From: Viscum album
Lineage: Eukaryota > Streptophyta > Magnoliopsida > Santalales > Viscaceae
Direction: 5' to 3'
DNA: 64,000 nt
NCBI GenBank assembly: GCA_963277665.1
Contig: OY728125.1
Span: 1,719,276,889 to 1,719,340,888, forward strand
Shown: positions 49,857-61,560 of the stretch, one piece after another
Position numbering within the stretch: the first letter of the stretch is position 1
How the letters are laid out: the number at the start of each line of letters is the position of its first letter
Notes under the pieces: model-generated
What the model was told of the DNA's origin: nothing
Database searches by the model: none
What the model saw: the letters and a program-made list of their open reading frames with translations, nothing else
Program-made: the position numbers and the translations under genes

Positions 49857-50327
49857 AATATTGTTAGGACCGTAAATGATTGGCACACGGTGCAGCAATA
49901 TTCACGATATAAAAATAAAGTGCAAAATGCGGAAAAATAGGACACCAGATGTAATGTGGAAAAACCCCCAAATGGAAGGGGTAAAAAACCACGGGAAGAT
50001 AGAAGAATCACTATGGGGTAAAAGTGGGTACACACTCTCTCACTTATTACAAAGAGAAAACTCTCGTAATATTCTCTCTTGAATAAAGAGGAAAACTGCC
50101 TCACTAAAACCGCTCACAAATAATAATAAAAACCCAATACAGGTGATGAGATGGGATGTTGAAGGATGATCTTTGGAGTAGGGGAGAACCTCCTTTTATA
50201 GGCCTCCTCACCCCTTCCCCTTGCCTTCTCCCATTGGAATATTTGGTGGGGGTTGGCCACCCACCATCTACCACCACCAGCCCCCCCCCTGACAATTTGG
50301 GGGCGGCACCGTCCTGGTGACAAATAT
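49857..50327 (-). mobile_element. solo LTR with target duplication AATAT
   Basis: The LTR is 49862-50322 (461 bp): the + strand begins TGTTAGGACCG and ends CTGGTGACA, with AATAT at 49857-49861 and 50323-50327. A minus-strand TATA box (CCTATAAAAGG, 50192-50202) lies about 120 bp into the LTR. The part near 49960 (GTGGAAAAACCCCC...AAACCACGGG) resembles the 3' ends of many plant copia LTRs. No PBS, PPT or internal sequence follows on either side, so the element was reduced by LTR-LTR recombination. Confidence 0.75.
50192..50202 (-). promoter_or_regulatory. TATA box of the solo LTR
   Basis: The minus strand reads CCTATAAAAGG. Confidence 0.55.
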
Positions 50328-51456
50328 TATTCATGTTCATATTTCACATAACATAAAAATAAATTCTCTAGTACATAATCATATCGGTTCATTGAGTTGT
50401 TGTCTGCTATTTTTCATATAACCGGGTATGCAACAATTCAATCTTCATTTGGGCGGAGGCCGGACGGTGATATGTTCCTGGTTCGTGTTTTCATGAAGAA
50501 ATATGTAAACAGGGTGAATTTTCTATTTGTATGTTAAGATACATGATGCCACATCATTCCTCAAGATAGGTTATGCGTTGACTCATCCTTCACATGATAG
50601 AACTGCTTTTCCCGATGGGGTACGCAGTGGAATGATTCTTCGCATGATTGCGAGATTGAATCTCGTATGACCGGCTTCGGATAACCCATATGGGGTTTTT
50701 GAGGCTTTAATTTTCATGGAAGAGAGAGATCTCCACCCCAGAGTGGAAGTGGCCCCCAAATATCAATCTCCCTTATGTATTTATAGACGAAGTCTCATCC
50801 TCCCTTTGCATGTCCGAGAAATGTCGCACATCTAGTATATTCATTCCACCATTCATCGCACTGATTTATTCAGATTCGTCGATGTCAATGAATTGATTCA
50901 TTCTTACGTGACGTGAAGGTTCACCAGGCTTTCGAGTTCTCAATATCTATATTGTTCACAAATCTCTATCTCCGATAAATTTGGGTTTTTGTCTTTGCAG
51001 CGCACTCGACATCATAGTAGTTTTGGATCTTTTATTGATCGTCTGTGGTAGAGGATATTATATTTCATACGGCTCAATCCCCCTTTGGAGGAAATTCATA
51101 TGGAGGTCTTGGATTGAGCAGTTCCAACCCGTGTGAAATTTTTTCCCACTGCAATAGGCGGACCTAAACACTTACATTGTGAGGTTGAATGAGGCCCTAT
51201 GCGGCACTCCTTCCTTTTTACCCTACCCTCACGTGATATGCACCCCTTTGAACAAATTAACATCTCTATATTGTGAATATTATTTTATTCATTATCATTA
51301 CTATAATTTGTAACAGGTTATAATAATAATAACAATAACCCTTCTTCAATTGTATAAATAATGAAAACACCGTAGTAATTATTATTATCATTTAATCACT
51401 CATTGCATGTCTCCATTAATTGAAAAGTGTGTTGTGCATGACTATTAGTGTCAACA
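50328..51456 (-). repeat. 3' LTR (outer part) of a further gypsy-type element, probably Tat/Ogre-like
   Basis: The + strand ends TTAGTGTCAACA at 51456, so the minus-strand LTR opens TGTTGACACTAA, and a purine tract borders it. A TATA box (CTATAAATAC, 50777-50786) lies about 670 bp in. The other end is not visible; the solo LTR at 49862 may have inserted into it. Lineage is inferred from the tandem repeats lying on the internal side. Confidence 0.5.
50777..50786 (-). promoter_or_regulatory. TATA box in the LTR ending at 51456
   Basis: The minus strand reads CTATAAATAC. Confidence 0.45.
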
Positions 51457-51459
51457 AAT

Positions 51460-51474
51460 GCCTCCCCCCACCCC
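51460..51474 (-). other. polypurine tract beside LTR 51456
   Basis: The minus strand reads GGGGTGGGGGGAGGC, three bases from the LTR start. Confidence 0.65.
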
Positions 51475-52614
51475 ATATAATGTGATTCCTTTGGCATGAA
51501 TAGAATATATTTCTAAGGTAAATGTAGAGAATATTGCCACCTATATGAATGGTGACAAATAACTCCTTCAGTGTGCTATCAGTGAACAGATCTATTAAAA
51601 TTTATATCATGTCATTCTATTTTACTTCATTCATGATGTACAAGATATTTTTGTTTCTTGAATATTATGAAATCCTACAATGCTACCCATCCTTTATATA
51701 TCATCAAGTAAACATGAATGTCTGGTTCATGAGATTTGTTTCAGGAAGTGCTCATGAATGACAACTAAAATGATGTCAGTTACTAATGAATTTTTCCAAT
51801 TATCTTGAGATCATCATATTTGAAGAAGGATAACTTGAATAAGAGATATATTCTAAAGGGAGAGTGATTCATTATTTTCCAAAGATGATAGGCATGGTGA
51901 TCATAGAATGATGTTCCATGCCATATGGTGGGCTTTTCAGGATTTCAAAAACTAAACCACTATCATGATTTAGTTTAGGGTAATTTAACTTGGCCCTAAT
52001 ATTTCATTAGTTTAGGTTCTTTTGCACCAGACCTTCTGTTTCTTTAGTTTTATGTCTTTTAGCTCGAACGTAATATATGTTCATGGGATATGGTGCAGAC
52101 ATGCCAGGAATGACCTAAAATACTCTGAGGTGCTGGGTTCTTCTATGGTGTTGCTGAGGCTCATGAGGTTCATAATTCCATTTTCATAGAGTGATACATT
52201 CTATTGTTATGCATTAACACATATGCAAGAGCCATCGGCATATATGCATAGTCAAGTATAGGGTCCTTGAATCCTGGTATCTTTTCAAAGGGTTGTGGAT
52301 GATTTATGGAACTAATATGGTTGGGGGTTTGAATAATATAGACACTAGTCCTTCTTAAATAGTTGGAGTATTGATTGTGTACATCATAACCTGAAAGTTT
52401 GAGTCCATGAATATGAGATGGTGCAGACAGGAGAGGTGTTGGTGCCAAAAACGCATCCACAAGATTCACTGAATGCTTCCATCTATGATCTCATAACATA
52501 ACTCATTTTATAGGGTTCCATTGGACTGGTCATACATCCCAAATGAAGATAGGAATTAAAAGTTATGGTTATTTGATGCTAGGATGGAAAACTAGTTCAT
52601 TTAGCTCCCTCTAC
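51475..52614 (-). other. probable 3' untranslated region of the Tat/Ogre-like element
   Basis: No pol motif on either strand. A 99-codon minus frame at 52170-52469 (HIHGLKLSGYDVHNQYSNYL) is not recognised. Confidence 0.35.
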
Positions 52615-52840
52615 ATCCATGTGAATGTATGTTCTTCGCGGAGTCTGTTTTCTTCGTAGCACATTTGTGAGAATCGCAGTTTTTAGAGATCTCTGTGTGA
52701 ACGTATCTTCTCTGTGGCAACACTTTTCCTTTATGATCTGCTGAAAATATATCTCATCTATAGTGTCACATTTCCTTTATGATCCGACCGTGAAAGTATG
52801 TCCTTCACGGTGTCACTTTTTCTTCGCAGCACCCAATGTT
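52615..52840 (+). repeat. degenerate ~48-bp tandem repeats
   Basis: Units of the form GTGAAMGTATSTTCTTCRCG followed by GTGTCACTTTTCCTT appear at about 52621, 52697, 52739 and 52790. Spacing is irregular (51 to 76 bp), so the array is worn. Confidence 0.5.
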
Positions 52841-54019
52841 TCTCCACATAATGCTCCACAGACCACTTGTACCTATAAATACCATGATCACCCCCTCATA
52901 AGAACAATTATGACGCCCTTTCGGTGGCTGATCTCCCATTTTCTGGTGCTCTTGAGCACTGCCAGGGCCCCCTCCCTTCATGAAGGAGGGATCCCCTTCA
53001 GGTTACTCCAGGCTCCATGAAGCATTAAGCCTTCATGGAGCACTCTCCAAATATTTAGCTCTTTTATAAGGTGAATCCCTACTCCATTGAAGTATTTCCC
53101 TCATGAAGAACCCTTCCTTCTTGAAGACCCATTCATTACGAGACTTTGAGCTCCGCAAACCCCTTTCCTCAATGAAGTACCTTTGTGAATCTCTTTCCTT
53201 AATTATGACAGGTCCATACTACAGGCATTGTGCCCCCACAACCCCACTTGATATCTGTTTTGGGTTGTGGTCGTGGCCATTTGGTCTAGTCCCTGCAATA
53301 CCATCACTGACCCCCATGAAAAATGGAGAGTCACAACATGAATTTTTCTTTTGGTTCAATGACATTTTACCTTGCACCCCTATACACACCCATCCTCCAC
53401 CCATTGAATACCAAGATTCATCATACTCCTCCATACTCCATGAAACCCCTTGAGTTGACATATTCCTCTTGGTCAAATTCCCATTTCATGAGTTGATATT
53501 CTCATAAACAATTCCCCAAATACCTAGAGTTCAACCATTCCTCAAGAAACTCCTCAAACCTCATAACCTGGTTCATATGCTGAGCTGAACCATAAAGGGA
53601 TTCTCTTGCATAATTCCCACACTATCCATTTCTAGGAATCTTCCTCCTAGTCATCCTAGTGACATGAAGTTAACTTGCAATACTGTAGTCCTCACTACAT
53701 GAATTTTAATTATAGTACACCCTATCTGACATAGGATGCCTCATGATCTAAAAAATAGATGCATGATTCCACAATCATAAGATGCACATATTCCTATCTA
53801 AATGACTTTAAAATGAAGCATACCCTATCATCCATTAATAGGATACCATATGCATTAATAATAAGATTCCTTCATGGTATGACATAAGGAAGACAAAATT
53901 GGAATCTCATTGCATAATACCCACACAACTCATCCATTCACATGAAGAGAAACCGAATCTTTATCCCTTACAATGTACATGGGATTCCCGCATGGCCTGA
54001 CCTGAGGAATACAATACTT
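52841..54019. other. unclassified, with a short inverted repeat near 53009
   Basis: GCTCCATGAAG and its complement CTTCATGGAGC, about 8 bases apart near 53009-53040, can form an 11-bp stem. TTCATGAAG-type words recur from 52975 to 53175. No gene. Confidence 0.45.
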
Positions 54020-54024
54020 AAATC

Positions 54025-54215
54025 TTCTATGTGTAATCCCCATTCACCATTGCTGCTCCTTAATGGTACATGGGATGCTTCTGTGTGCAAGCCCCATCCA
54101 CCATTTCCCCTCCTTAGTGGCACTGGGGCATCTTCCACACATATGCCCCATTCAACATTGTCGCTCCATAGAGGCATCTGGGTAGTTTCCACACATAAGC
54201 CCCACACCATCTCTC
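54025..54215 (-). repeat. 54-bp tandem repeat, about 3.5 units
   Basis: The anchor CCCCA is at 54038, 54092, 54146 and 54200, spaced exactly 54 bp. The period is a multiple of three, so the minus-strand frame 53968-54210 encodes 18-residue units opening WGLCVET, WGICVED, WGLHTEA, WGLHIED. Whether it was ever translated is unknown. Confidence 0.85.
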
Positions 54216-54959
54216 ATGTGCGCACCATCAACAAAATGATCATTGGGTATACTATTTCCTCTTATTTCTCACACCAAGCCTGACTCACATGAGCATGGAG
54301 TAAATGGTAGCCGTGAAATCCACCGAGGCCGCTAACCATGCATAATTCACATGACCCTCATCTTGTATAATGTTAAACTGGACCCATCTAATCTATTTGT
54401 ACTTTGATCCTTTTCTCCTAAATATGATACATAACAATCCTCTTAAAGGTTCAATCCCTTCATTCCCCCACATTCCATATGTTCTATGCATTTCACATTT
54501 GTTAAAATTAATCCCGATGGACATTGAATTGTATTCCATTTCAAACTACAAGAGGTTTGATACCTTTCTTCTACATAGGTTACATATGAATCCTTCTTGA
54601 GGCCGAACTGCAACCAATGGTAAACCCTTGAACTCCCTCATAGGGATGTAACCTCTTGATGCGATACTTTCCATTTTTGGGATGCATCTCCCAGATCTGC
54701 CTCTTTGAGGTGTTCTGATCCACTAAGGAAGCTAACCGTGAATAATCCCCACACAATCCATATTCATCCAACCAAGAGAGACTCTCTTAAGAAGGGAATC
54801 TTTCCATGTTTAATCCCCAAACCACCCCTTCGAATTACGTGGGTTTTGATAACCATCTTCTACAAAGGGTATGTTGGAAGCCTCCCTGAGGTTCAATCCC
54901 ATCCAATGTTAAATCTTTGTGTTCCCCTTTTTGGGGTGCGCCTCCCTGATCATCCCTCA
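54216..54959. other. diverged repeats, long period
   Basis: The passage TTGAGGCCGAACTGCAACCAA (54597) has a relative at about 54883 (CTGAGGTTCAATCCCATCCAA), followed in both cases by TTTTTGGGRTGCRYCTCCC. This suggests a unit of about 286 bp with two copies. Confidence 0.4.
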
Positions 54960-55320
54960 GCAGTGTTCCAATCAGCCTTCACGGTGTGACATCCACCCTT
55001 CTTAGGACACACCACCCTGGGTCTGCTCTTTTTGGGCATTCTGATCCATCCATCGGATAAACTATCCGGTGCTACCATTTAGGGATGTACCCTCATGGTG
55101 TGATATCTTCCCATCTTGGAACACCCCATCCTGGGTCCACTCTTTTTCGGTGTTTGGATCCATCCATCAGGTAAATCATCTGGTGATCCTTTTTTAGGAT
55201 ACACCATCATGGTGTGACATCTACCCTTCTTGGGACACACCACCTTGGGTCCGCTCTTTTTGGGAATTCTATTCCATCCACCCAATAAATCTCCCAGCTA
55301 CCACCTTTTATTGGTGAACC
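54960..55320 (-). repeat. 114-bp tandem repeat, about 3 units
   Basis: CAYGGTGTGAYATC is at 54980, 55094 and 55208, spaced exactly 114 bp. Each unit continues with TTGGRACACMCCA and GGGTCYRCTCTTTTT. The minus-strand frame 55079-55285 gives 38-residue units with PKKSGP and GRCHTM/GRYHTM motifs. Confidence 0.88.
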
Positions 55321-56234
55321 ATTTTGATCCACCCTTAATGGTGTCCATATCAATCCTATCTATCTTATCAAGCCATTAATTCATGGAATGGTCCGTGTTG
55401 AACTGGTGACACCTATGGAAAACCATAAAAACTACTCCTTTAGCATAACCGTCTCTGGAAGATTTTCAACTCACGACCTACACTGTATTGAACAAGGAAT
55501 GTTTGAGGAAAATCATAGAAACTATGACTTCAACTTAACCATATCCACAAGATTTTAAACTCGTGGAATTCCCTATGTTAAACATGGGAAGCCAAGAAAA
55601 ACCTTGGAGACAAGCCTATAGAAGATGATACCCCACGATCAACGTGGGATGCCTCATGTTTTTTCACCATAGGGAATACCTCATGTGGGTAAGAATACAT
55701 GTTCCCCAATGTCCTAGATTCCAGAGATTCCCCGACAAGTCTGATGTTACTTTTTACTCTTATTGAAGGATACTTCCATGTAAAGACCCCATGGAATTTC
55801 TTGACAGCATCATCATAATTAATCAGCAACCACAAAGAGATTCTACTAAGAATGAGATTCATGAACAACGACACAAATATATGAGGGAGACCCAGACTAG
55901 GTGACAAATTCCAATGAGGAAACCCATGAAGGATGGACCGACATCCCATCATCCCATTTTGATCATGGAGAAAACATATCTGATGAAGTGATTAATGCCA
56001 TCTGCCTTTGGAAAGTGAGACCATGAGGCCAGAAGCAGCACGTCACCAACAATGATGTGAACATTGGCTGTAGAAAGCATCAGAAAAAAATGGTGAACCT
56101 GAGGTGAATCTCTTCTCTATTGACTGTGAGTAGATGAAAAATATCAGGCATGAAAAATTGAGGCACCATTCATTTGAATCCCCTATCCTTCATGAGCGGG
56201 AGGATGAGTAACATTGGATACGAGAAGACTACGG
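55321..56234. other. unclassified
   Basis: The 124-codon minus frame 55578-55952 has no recognised motif. Two similar passages near 55400-55460 and 55490-55565 (AAAACCATAAAAACTACTCC against AAAATCATAGAAACTATGAC) suggest a ~90-bp duplication. Confidence 0.35.
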
Positions 56235-56240
56235 TCTATT

Positions 56241-57133
56241 GGTTCCTCGCCGAATCTGCTACCCTCATGGGTCACGTAGGAGGAATCTTCCCCTTGAGTC
56301 CTTCTGCTCCTTACCAACTCTACCACCTTCAGGGGCCACGTAGGGGGAATCCTCTCCTAGATTCCATCGGCTCCTCAACAACTTGGCCACCCTCATCGGC
56401 TGCCCAAGTGGAATCCTCCCCCAGATTCCATCAGCTCCCCACCGACTCGGATTCCCTCATCGGCCACACAGGGGGAATCCTCCACCTAAGTTCATTAACT
56501 CTTCACCAACTTTGTCGTCCTCATGAGACACATAGGGTCCATCTTCCCCCTGAGTCCATTGGCTCCTCTCCGACTCTACCACCCTCGTGAGCCATGCAGG
56601 GGGTATCCTCCACCCCCCCCCACCCAATTCCACCATCTCTTCACCGGCTTTATCGCCCTCAAGGTCCGACCAGGGTGGTATCCTCCCCCTGAGTCCATTG
56701 GCTCCTCACTGACTCCACTATTACCATGGTCCCCTCCGGGGACTTCCTCCACCTGAGTAAATCCACTTCTCACAGACTCTTCTATCCTCATGGTCCACAT
56801 AGGGGGGTATCCTCCCTTGATTCCATCGGCTCCTCACTGACTTTGACGTCCAAATGGGCCACGCAAGGGGAATTCTCCCCAAAATTCCATTGGATCTTCA
56901 TAGACTCTTCCTCCCTCATGGGATACATAGAGGCATAATCTCCCAGAGTCCATTGGATCTGTGCCCACTCTACTACCCTCAAGGGAGAAGCATGGTGATT
57001 CCTACCCCCCGAGTCCATCAGCTCCTCACTGACTCCACCACCCTCATGGTCCATATAGGGGGCATCCTACCCCGACTCCATTGGCTCCTCACTGACTCTA
57101 CCTCCCTCATGGGTCATGTAGGGGTATCCTCCT
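56241..57133 (+). repeat. 64-bp minisatellite, about 14 units
   Basis: The GGCTCCTCACYGACTC-like anchor is at 56242, 56306, 56370, 56434, 56498, 56562, then 56636 (unit enlarged by a C run), 56701, 56765, 56829, 56893, 56956, 57021 and 57084. Spacing is 63-65 bp except for the enlarged unit. Since 64 is not a multiple of three, every reading frame rotates; the several open frames on both strands (for example 56174-56590 +, 56788-57054 -) are by-products of the repeat. The array is cut off by the LTR at 57134. Confidence 0.95.
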
Positions 57134-58750
57134 TGTAACGCCCTAACCCCAGTTACCCAGAGTCGGTGCATTATTACATAACATTGGCATGATCCCAAAA
57201 GATCAATTCTCAAAAGACCAATTAGTTTAGTAGTCTTGGAAACACTAGATACATTCATAAGTCATACATTACATCATAATGTGAAAAAATACAACAACAT
57301 AGTCTCCATAGTCCACACTCATATGCCATCAGACTATCTCTGCAGGTCAGTAATAAAATACTTCTTCACATCCTGGGAAAAATAAAACATAGAAAGGGGT
57401 GAGGTCAGATGCTCAGCAAGGATAGCAATATAGCAGAAACGTTCATAAATAAGCATAAACATTTAAGGCAATGTATAACTAAAAAAAGTCTTTTAAACTT
57501 GATCTTAAGCATAATACGGAAAAAATGAAATGAAATAATGCCATTAACTTATTCACATGGATATTCTACTATTCGAAAAATCACATGCAATATCAATAAC
57601 CACTTTCATAATGATGGAATGCATAATGCCAGACTATTATAACCACATAGTCAAGGCCTTGTGCCAAGACTACAAATAATTTTTTGTCAAGGCCTTGTGC
57701 CAAGACACTAGTTTGTCTCATGAGACCAACCGATTCATCGATGAGTAATAGTGGGGTCCACCCGTCACTAATTATGTTCAATGCATTCCTCATATGAACA
57801 GGTTTAAACATAACATAAACATTTGTATTAAAACTAGCATACGAAATGTCAATAATTTACCCATAAACCATGAATGGTATAAAAATAACACATCCACAGT
57901 CAAAAAAATCACAAAACCTTCAGTAATATATGAAATTTTTGTATCATAATAAATCAACTTCAAATAAGATTAAAATCCATCAAAGGATGTTGACATAGAT
58001 GAAATCAAAACTATTTCAGAGGAATATCTCTCTTTTTGAAATCATTTAAAAGTCACGTAATTTAAAAATAAAACATTTACTTTCAAAATATTCTTGTAAG
58101 ATTGTAAGGGAAGCTTAGACGATTTTATAACAGTGGAAAATATCCACACCCATCGTATATGTTAAAAAAACATTCTTACCTTAATTCTGTCAAAAAGGAT
58201 AAAAAGGACCTTGTTTGGAAAACGATGGAAAGATTACTTTATAAACATCATATAAAAAGTCAAAAAATGGTATAAATGACTTTAACCCATATTTTGTAAA
58301 ATATTAAGAATTTTTTGAAGTACTTTTTTAAGAAACATGGATGTGGATGATAAAGAGGTCCCAGTAGATAATTACATATAAACAACCTCGGATAATGAAG
58401 AGATTGTAAAATAACCCTTACCTTGTACTTTTCCTTGGTCGAGGGTAGGTTAACCTCATGTATAATAATAAAATCATTGTTATTAAATTATACATGAATC
58501 ATATACATAAATATGATATCATATATGATCTTTTAATATTGATTTGTTAATAATATTTTAGTATTATCGTCATTTCATGTGTTCACTTACTCGTTTTCTT
58601 TTATATGTTTTATTACATAAGCCGTGTTTGTTATCCATATTCTATATATTATTCATATCTAGAATGATATCAAGTCCATAAACATTATTTATATTCATCA
58701 AATGAAAATTAGTCTTGAATGGATACAATGAGGAATGAATCTTATCGCGT

Positions 58751-58980
58751 TCGTGGAGACGGTAGTCCGTACGTACGCACGAGTGACAATATCATTCTTT
58801 TGATATTAAAATCAAATATAATTGGATGGTATATGATATATACAGAATCATTATAATGTTATATTTATTATTTAACTCAATTACACGTCATTATCATACA
58901 CATCCAAATAATAATGTTTTGAATAACAATTACACCACGACGTGGAGACGGCAAACCGTACGTACGCACGTATGGTGACA
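58751..58980 (-). repeat. 189-bp U3 subrepeats of gypsy-2 LTR
   Basis: Two copies of GTGGAGACGG followed by CCGTACGTACGCACG start at 58753 and 58942. GTGACAATATCATTC/GTGACATGTCATTC follows each. The second is 363 bp from the TATA block. Confidence 0.8.
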
Positions 58981-59312
58981 TGTCATTCAAAGGATGGTTA
59001 GAATACTGAATATGGTTGTAAAATATTTATAATAACATTTTAGTATATATAAGATACTGAATATATTATTCTATAATGGAAATAACAATGAAAGAAGAAG
59101 TGGAAGAAGAAAGGAACTTGAAATAGGGTGGTGAAAGCATTACCTCTTCTTCGGGTTCTTCCTTTTGATTTGATCAAAAGGGCTCCATAAGTTGGCTTTT
59201 TGATCAAACTATGGCCTCTAGGTTTAATTGAGGTAATTTGGGAGGATATTTGGGCAGGGTTTGGCTGATCCAAATGGCTTTGAAGGTGTGAAATTGAGAG
59301 AATGGGGAGGTG

Positions 59313-59324
59313 CCCTTTTATAAG
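59313..59324 (-). promoter_or_regulatory. TATA box of gypsy-2 LTR
   Basis: The minus strand reads CTTATAAAAGGG, and the same block is found in the LTR fossil at 32487. Confidence 0.7.
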
Positions 59325-60865
59325 AGGGGTGAGGGGCACCTTAGAAAAAACATAAAATATTATTTTATAATAAATTAGTATTCCATTTACAATGGATAAA
59401 AATTGATTTATTTATAGGATAATGTGGGGATGGGTCTAAATCCACTCAAACAATAGGTTTTAGATAGGTTTGGGTCACTTTATTAACCTTATCTTTTAGT
59501 TTTAACTCTTAGTTAATTAGTTTGACATTTACCATGTCTCTTTGTATTTTTATATTATATGGTCAATAAAATTACTATAAACTTCCAATAGACCCCCAAA
59601 AGGTCCATTAATGATACTCCTATCATGATATAATTCCTTTTGCTGAACATTTGATTTTTAGGAATAGAATATCAATTAATAATATAATATTCGTTTTAAA
59701 AACACTTTTATGTCAATTTGGACACTATTGGGTATTTTGTTTTTGATAAATTCATAACAACATTATTACTTAGAGTAAAATTCTTATAACCAATTATAAT
59801 ATGTCATATTAACCTAGAAAAGTATTTTAGTTCATAAAAAGTCCCAATTTACATATATTTGGGTATTTATAATATCAATTATCTTAATCTTTCATTAATA
59901 CGATAATTTCTGCATCATCGTTGTGTCATAAATAAATTATATTATTTAATGTCTCAAAAATATAATTAAAATAAAATTATTTAGGATATATTTTTATCTT
60001 TCTAATGAATATTTATAATCTAATTTATCTTATGTATAACCCTATATTAAAAATGTTTTAATTATTAAACACTGATTTTAATTATTTTAACTCTTCTTTG
60101 AATTAAGTAATAATAAATGTCCTACTATAATCCAAGTGGACCTAAATGATAATATTTTATTCCTAAGGATGTTTTTGGTCGAGATACACTTGTCCAATAG
60201 AATTATTACATGTTTATGGTAATATTAATATCATTTTTACCCTTAATTAGCCTATTTACTATTAACCGTGGTTAATAAAAGTAAAAAGTTACTATTCACC
60301 AAAAATTATTTTTATCTTATTGAACCACATTTTACTCATTGATGTTAACCTTTTCTCTTGGATTTTAAAAATTCCACTCACAGAATCGGTAAAATTATGT
60401 TTTATGTGAATTTTCAAATTCTTCTAGGAGATAGGTAAAAGATGGTGAAAAGTTCAATAAATTTTTATATATCTAAAATTATATTAAACTGACTCCAATG
60501 AATTACATTGAACTTATATAGGTATTATGTATCTATATTGACCTAAAATAAATTTAAATAAAATAAATAATTATTTAAATAGAAATTCAGTTTTAAACTA
60601 TAACTCAGTATTTTTCACTATTCATCAAAAATTGAGAGTTTTCAAAAAATACCAAAAATTCACCCTAACATAATTTTGATATTCCGAATCCAAAAATGAA
60701 GTCCATTTTGAAAGATAAAATTTATAAAATTTCAAAAATTGGGTATTAGTATTCATAACGGCTAGTTTGATTGGTTGTGGTGTGTGTTTGAACTCGAAGT
60801 TGCGTATAACACACGCTATTGTATTATTCAAAGAGAAGCGTACCATGGAATCTTGGGGCGTTATA

Positions 60866-60876
60866 TTCTCCCCTCA
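60866..60876 (-). other. polypurine tract of gypsy-2
   Basis: The minus strand reads TGAGGGGAGAA, adjoining the LTR. Confidence 0.8.
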
Positions 60877-61440
60877 TTCAATAAATGGCATCCTCAAAAT
60901 TTATGCTCAGTATTGGAAACATTGGGTTGAAATTTCAAAATATCTTAGTTGAGATCCCACATCGAAAAATGGATTAATGAGGCCTCTATTTAAAATAAAG
61001 AGTGGTAAGTATGAAGGTTACCGAAAATAACACATACTAGGGTCCCATGTAGGAAAACGTGGATATAGAAGAGAAATATAACCATAAATATCTAACGGAG
61101 AGTGGTGGAGAACATGGCTATGAAAAGGCCAACAATAACAAAGCCATAAATTTGTGATGATCTAAGGTACCATCTAGGAGAACGTTTTAGTTCTATGTTC
61201 CTATTCATAATGTTGAGGAATTTATTTATGAGATTGGATAAGATCATAAGGAGATATACTTACATTATAATTAGAGTTTTACCAATTAAAAAATTTCTAC
61301 CACAAACTTATCTTTCACTCCAAAACATAATACAACTCAAAAATACTCTATTTATCCTAATCGTATAGGGTTCCAAATATAATGAATTTATAATTCACAT
61401 ATCAGAACCTTTAGAAAAAGAAACTACATTATACCATCCA
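60877..61440 (-). other. gypsy-2 internal region, no recognised feature
   Basis: No frame over 61 codons other than one overlapping the LTR end. No pol motif. Confidence 0.4.
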
Positions 61441-61444
61441 GGAA

Positions 61445-61560
61445 CTTCACATAGTCCAGTGGTAAGCGATAAATCCCTATCGCACTTATGGTTGTGGGTT
61501 TGATTCCCCCAGCTTTGTCCGATGTGACGGGTTGTCACACGGTCTACATGTTGTCCTTTT
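61445..61560 (+). mobile_element. tRNA-derived SINE-like sequence
   Basis: RNA polymerase III promoter boxes: A box TAGTCCAGTGG at 61452-61462 and B box GGTTTGATTCC at 61497-61507, 45 bp apart. The B box differs from GGTTCGATTCC by one C-to-T change. GTGGTAAGCG after the A box is usual in plant tRNA-derived SINEs. It cannot be a tRNA gene, since the acceptor ends do not pair. It lies antisense to the gypsy-2 element. The tail and target duplication are not clear. Confidence 0.45.

Larger units (their letters stand above)
57134..60865 (-). repeat. 3' LTR of gypsy-2
   Basis: 3732 bp. Landmarks: a 21-base repeat with the palindrome CAAGGCCTTG at 57650-57670 and 57686-57706; U3 subrepeats with CGTACGTACG at 58751 and 58941; a TATA block at 59313-59324; then 1.5 kb of AT-rich sequence. 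Related fossils are at 28.6-29.2 kb and 30.4-32.5 kb. Confidence 0.9.

Noticed and set aside
56174..57258. Several overlapping open frames on both strands
   Set aside because: They arise from the 64-bp minisatellite, whose period is not a multiple of three, so no single protein repeat is encoded.
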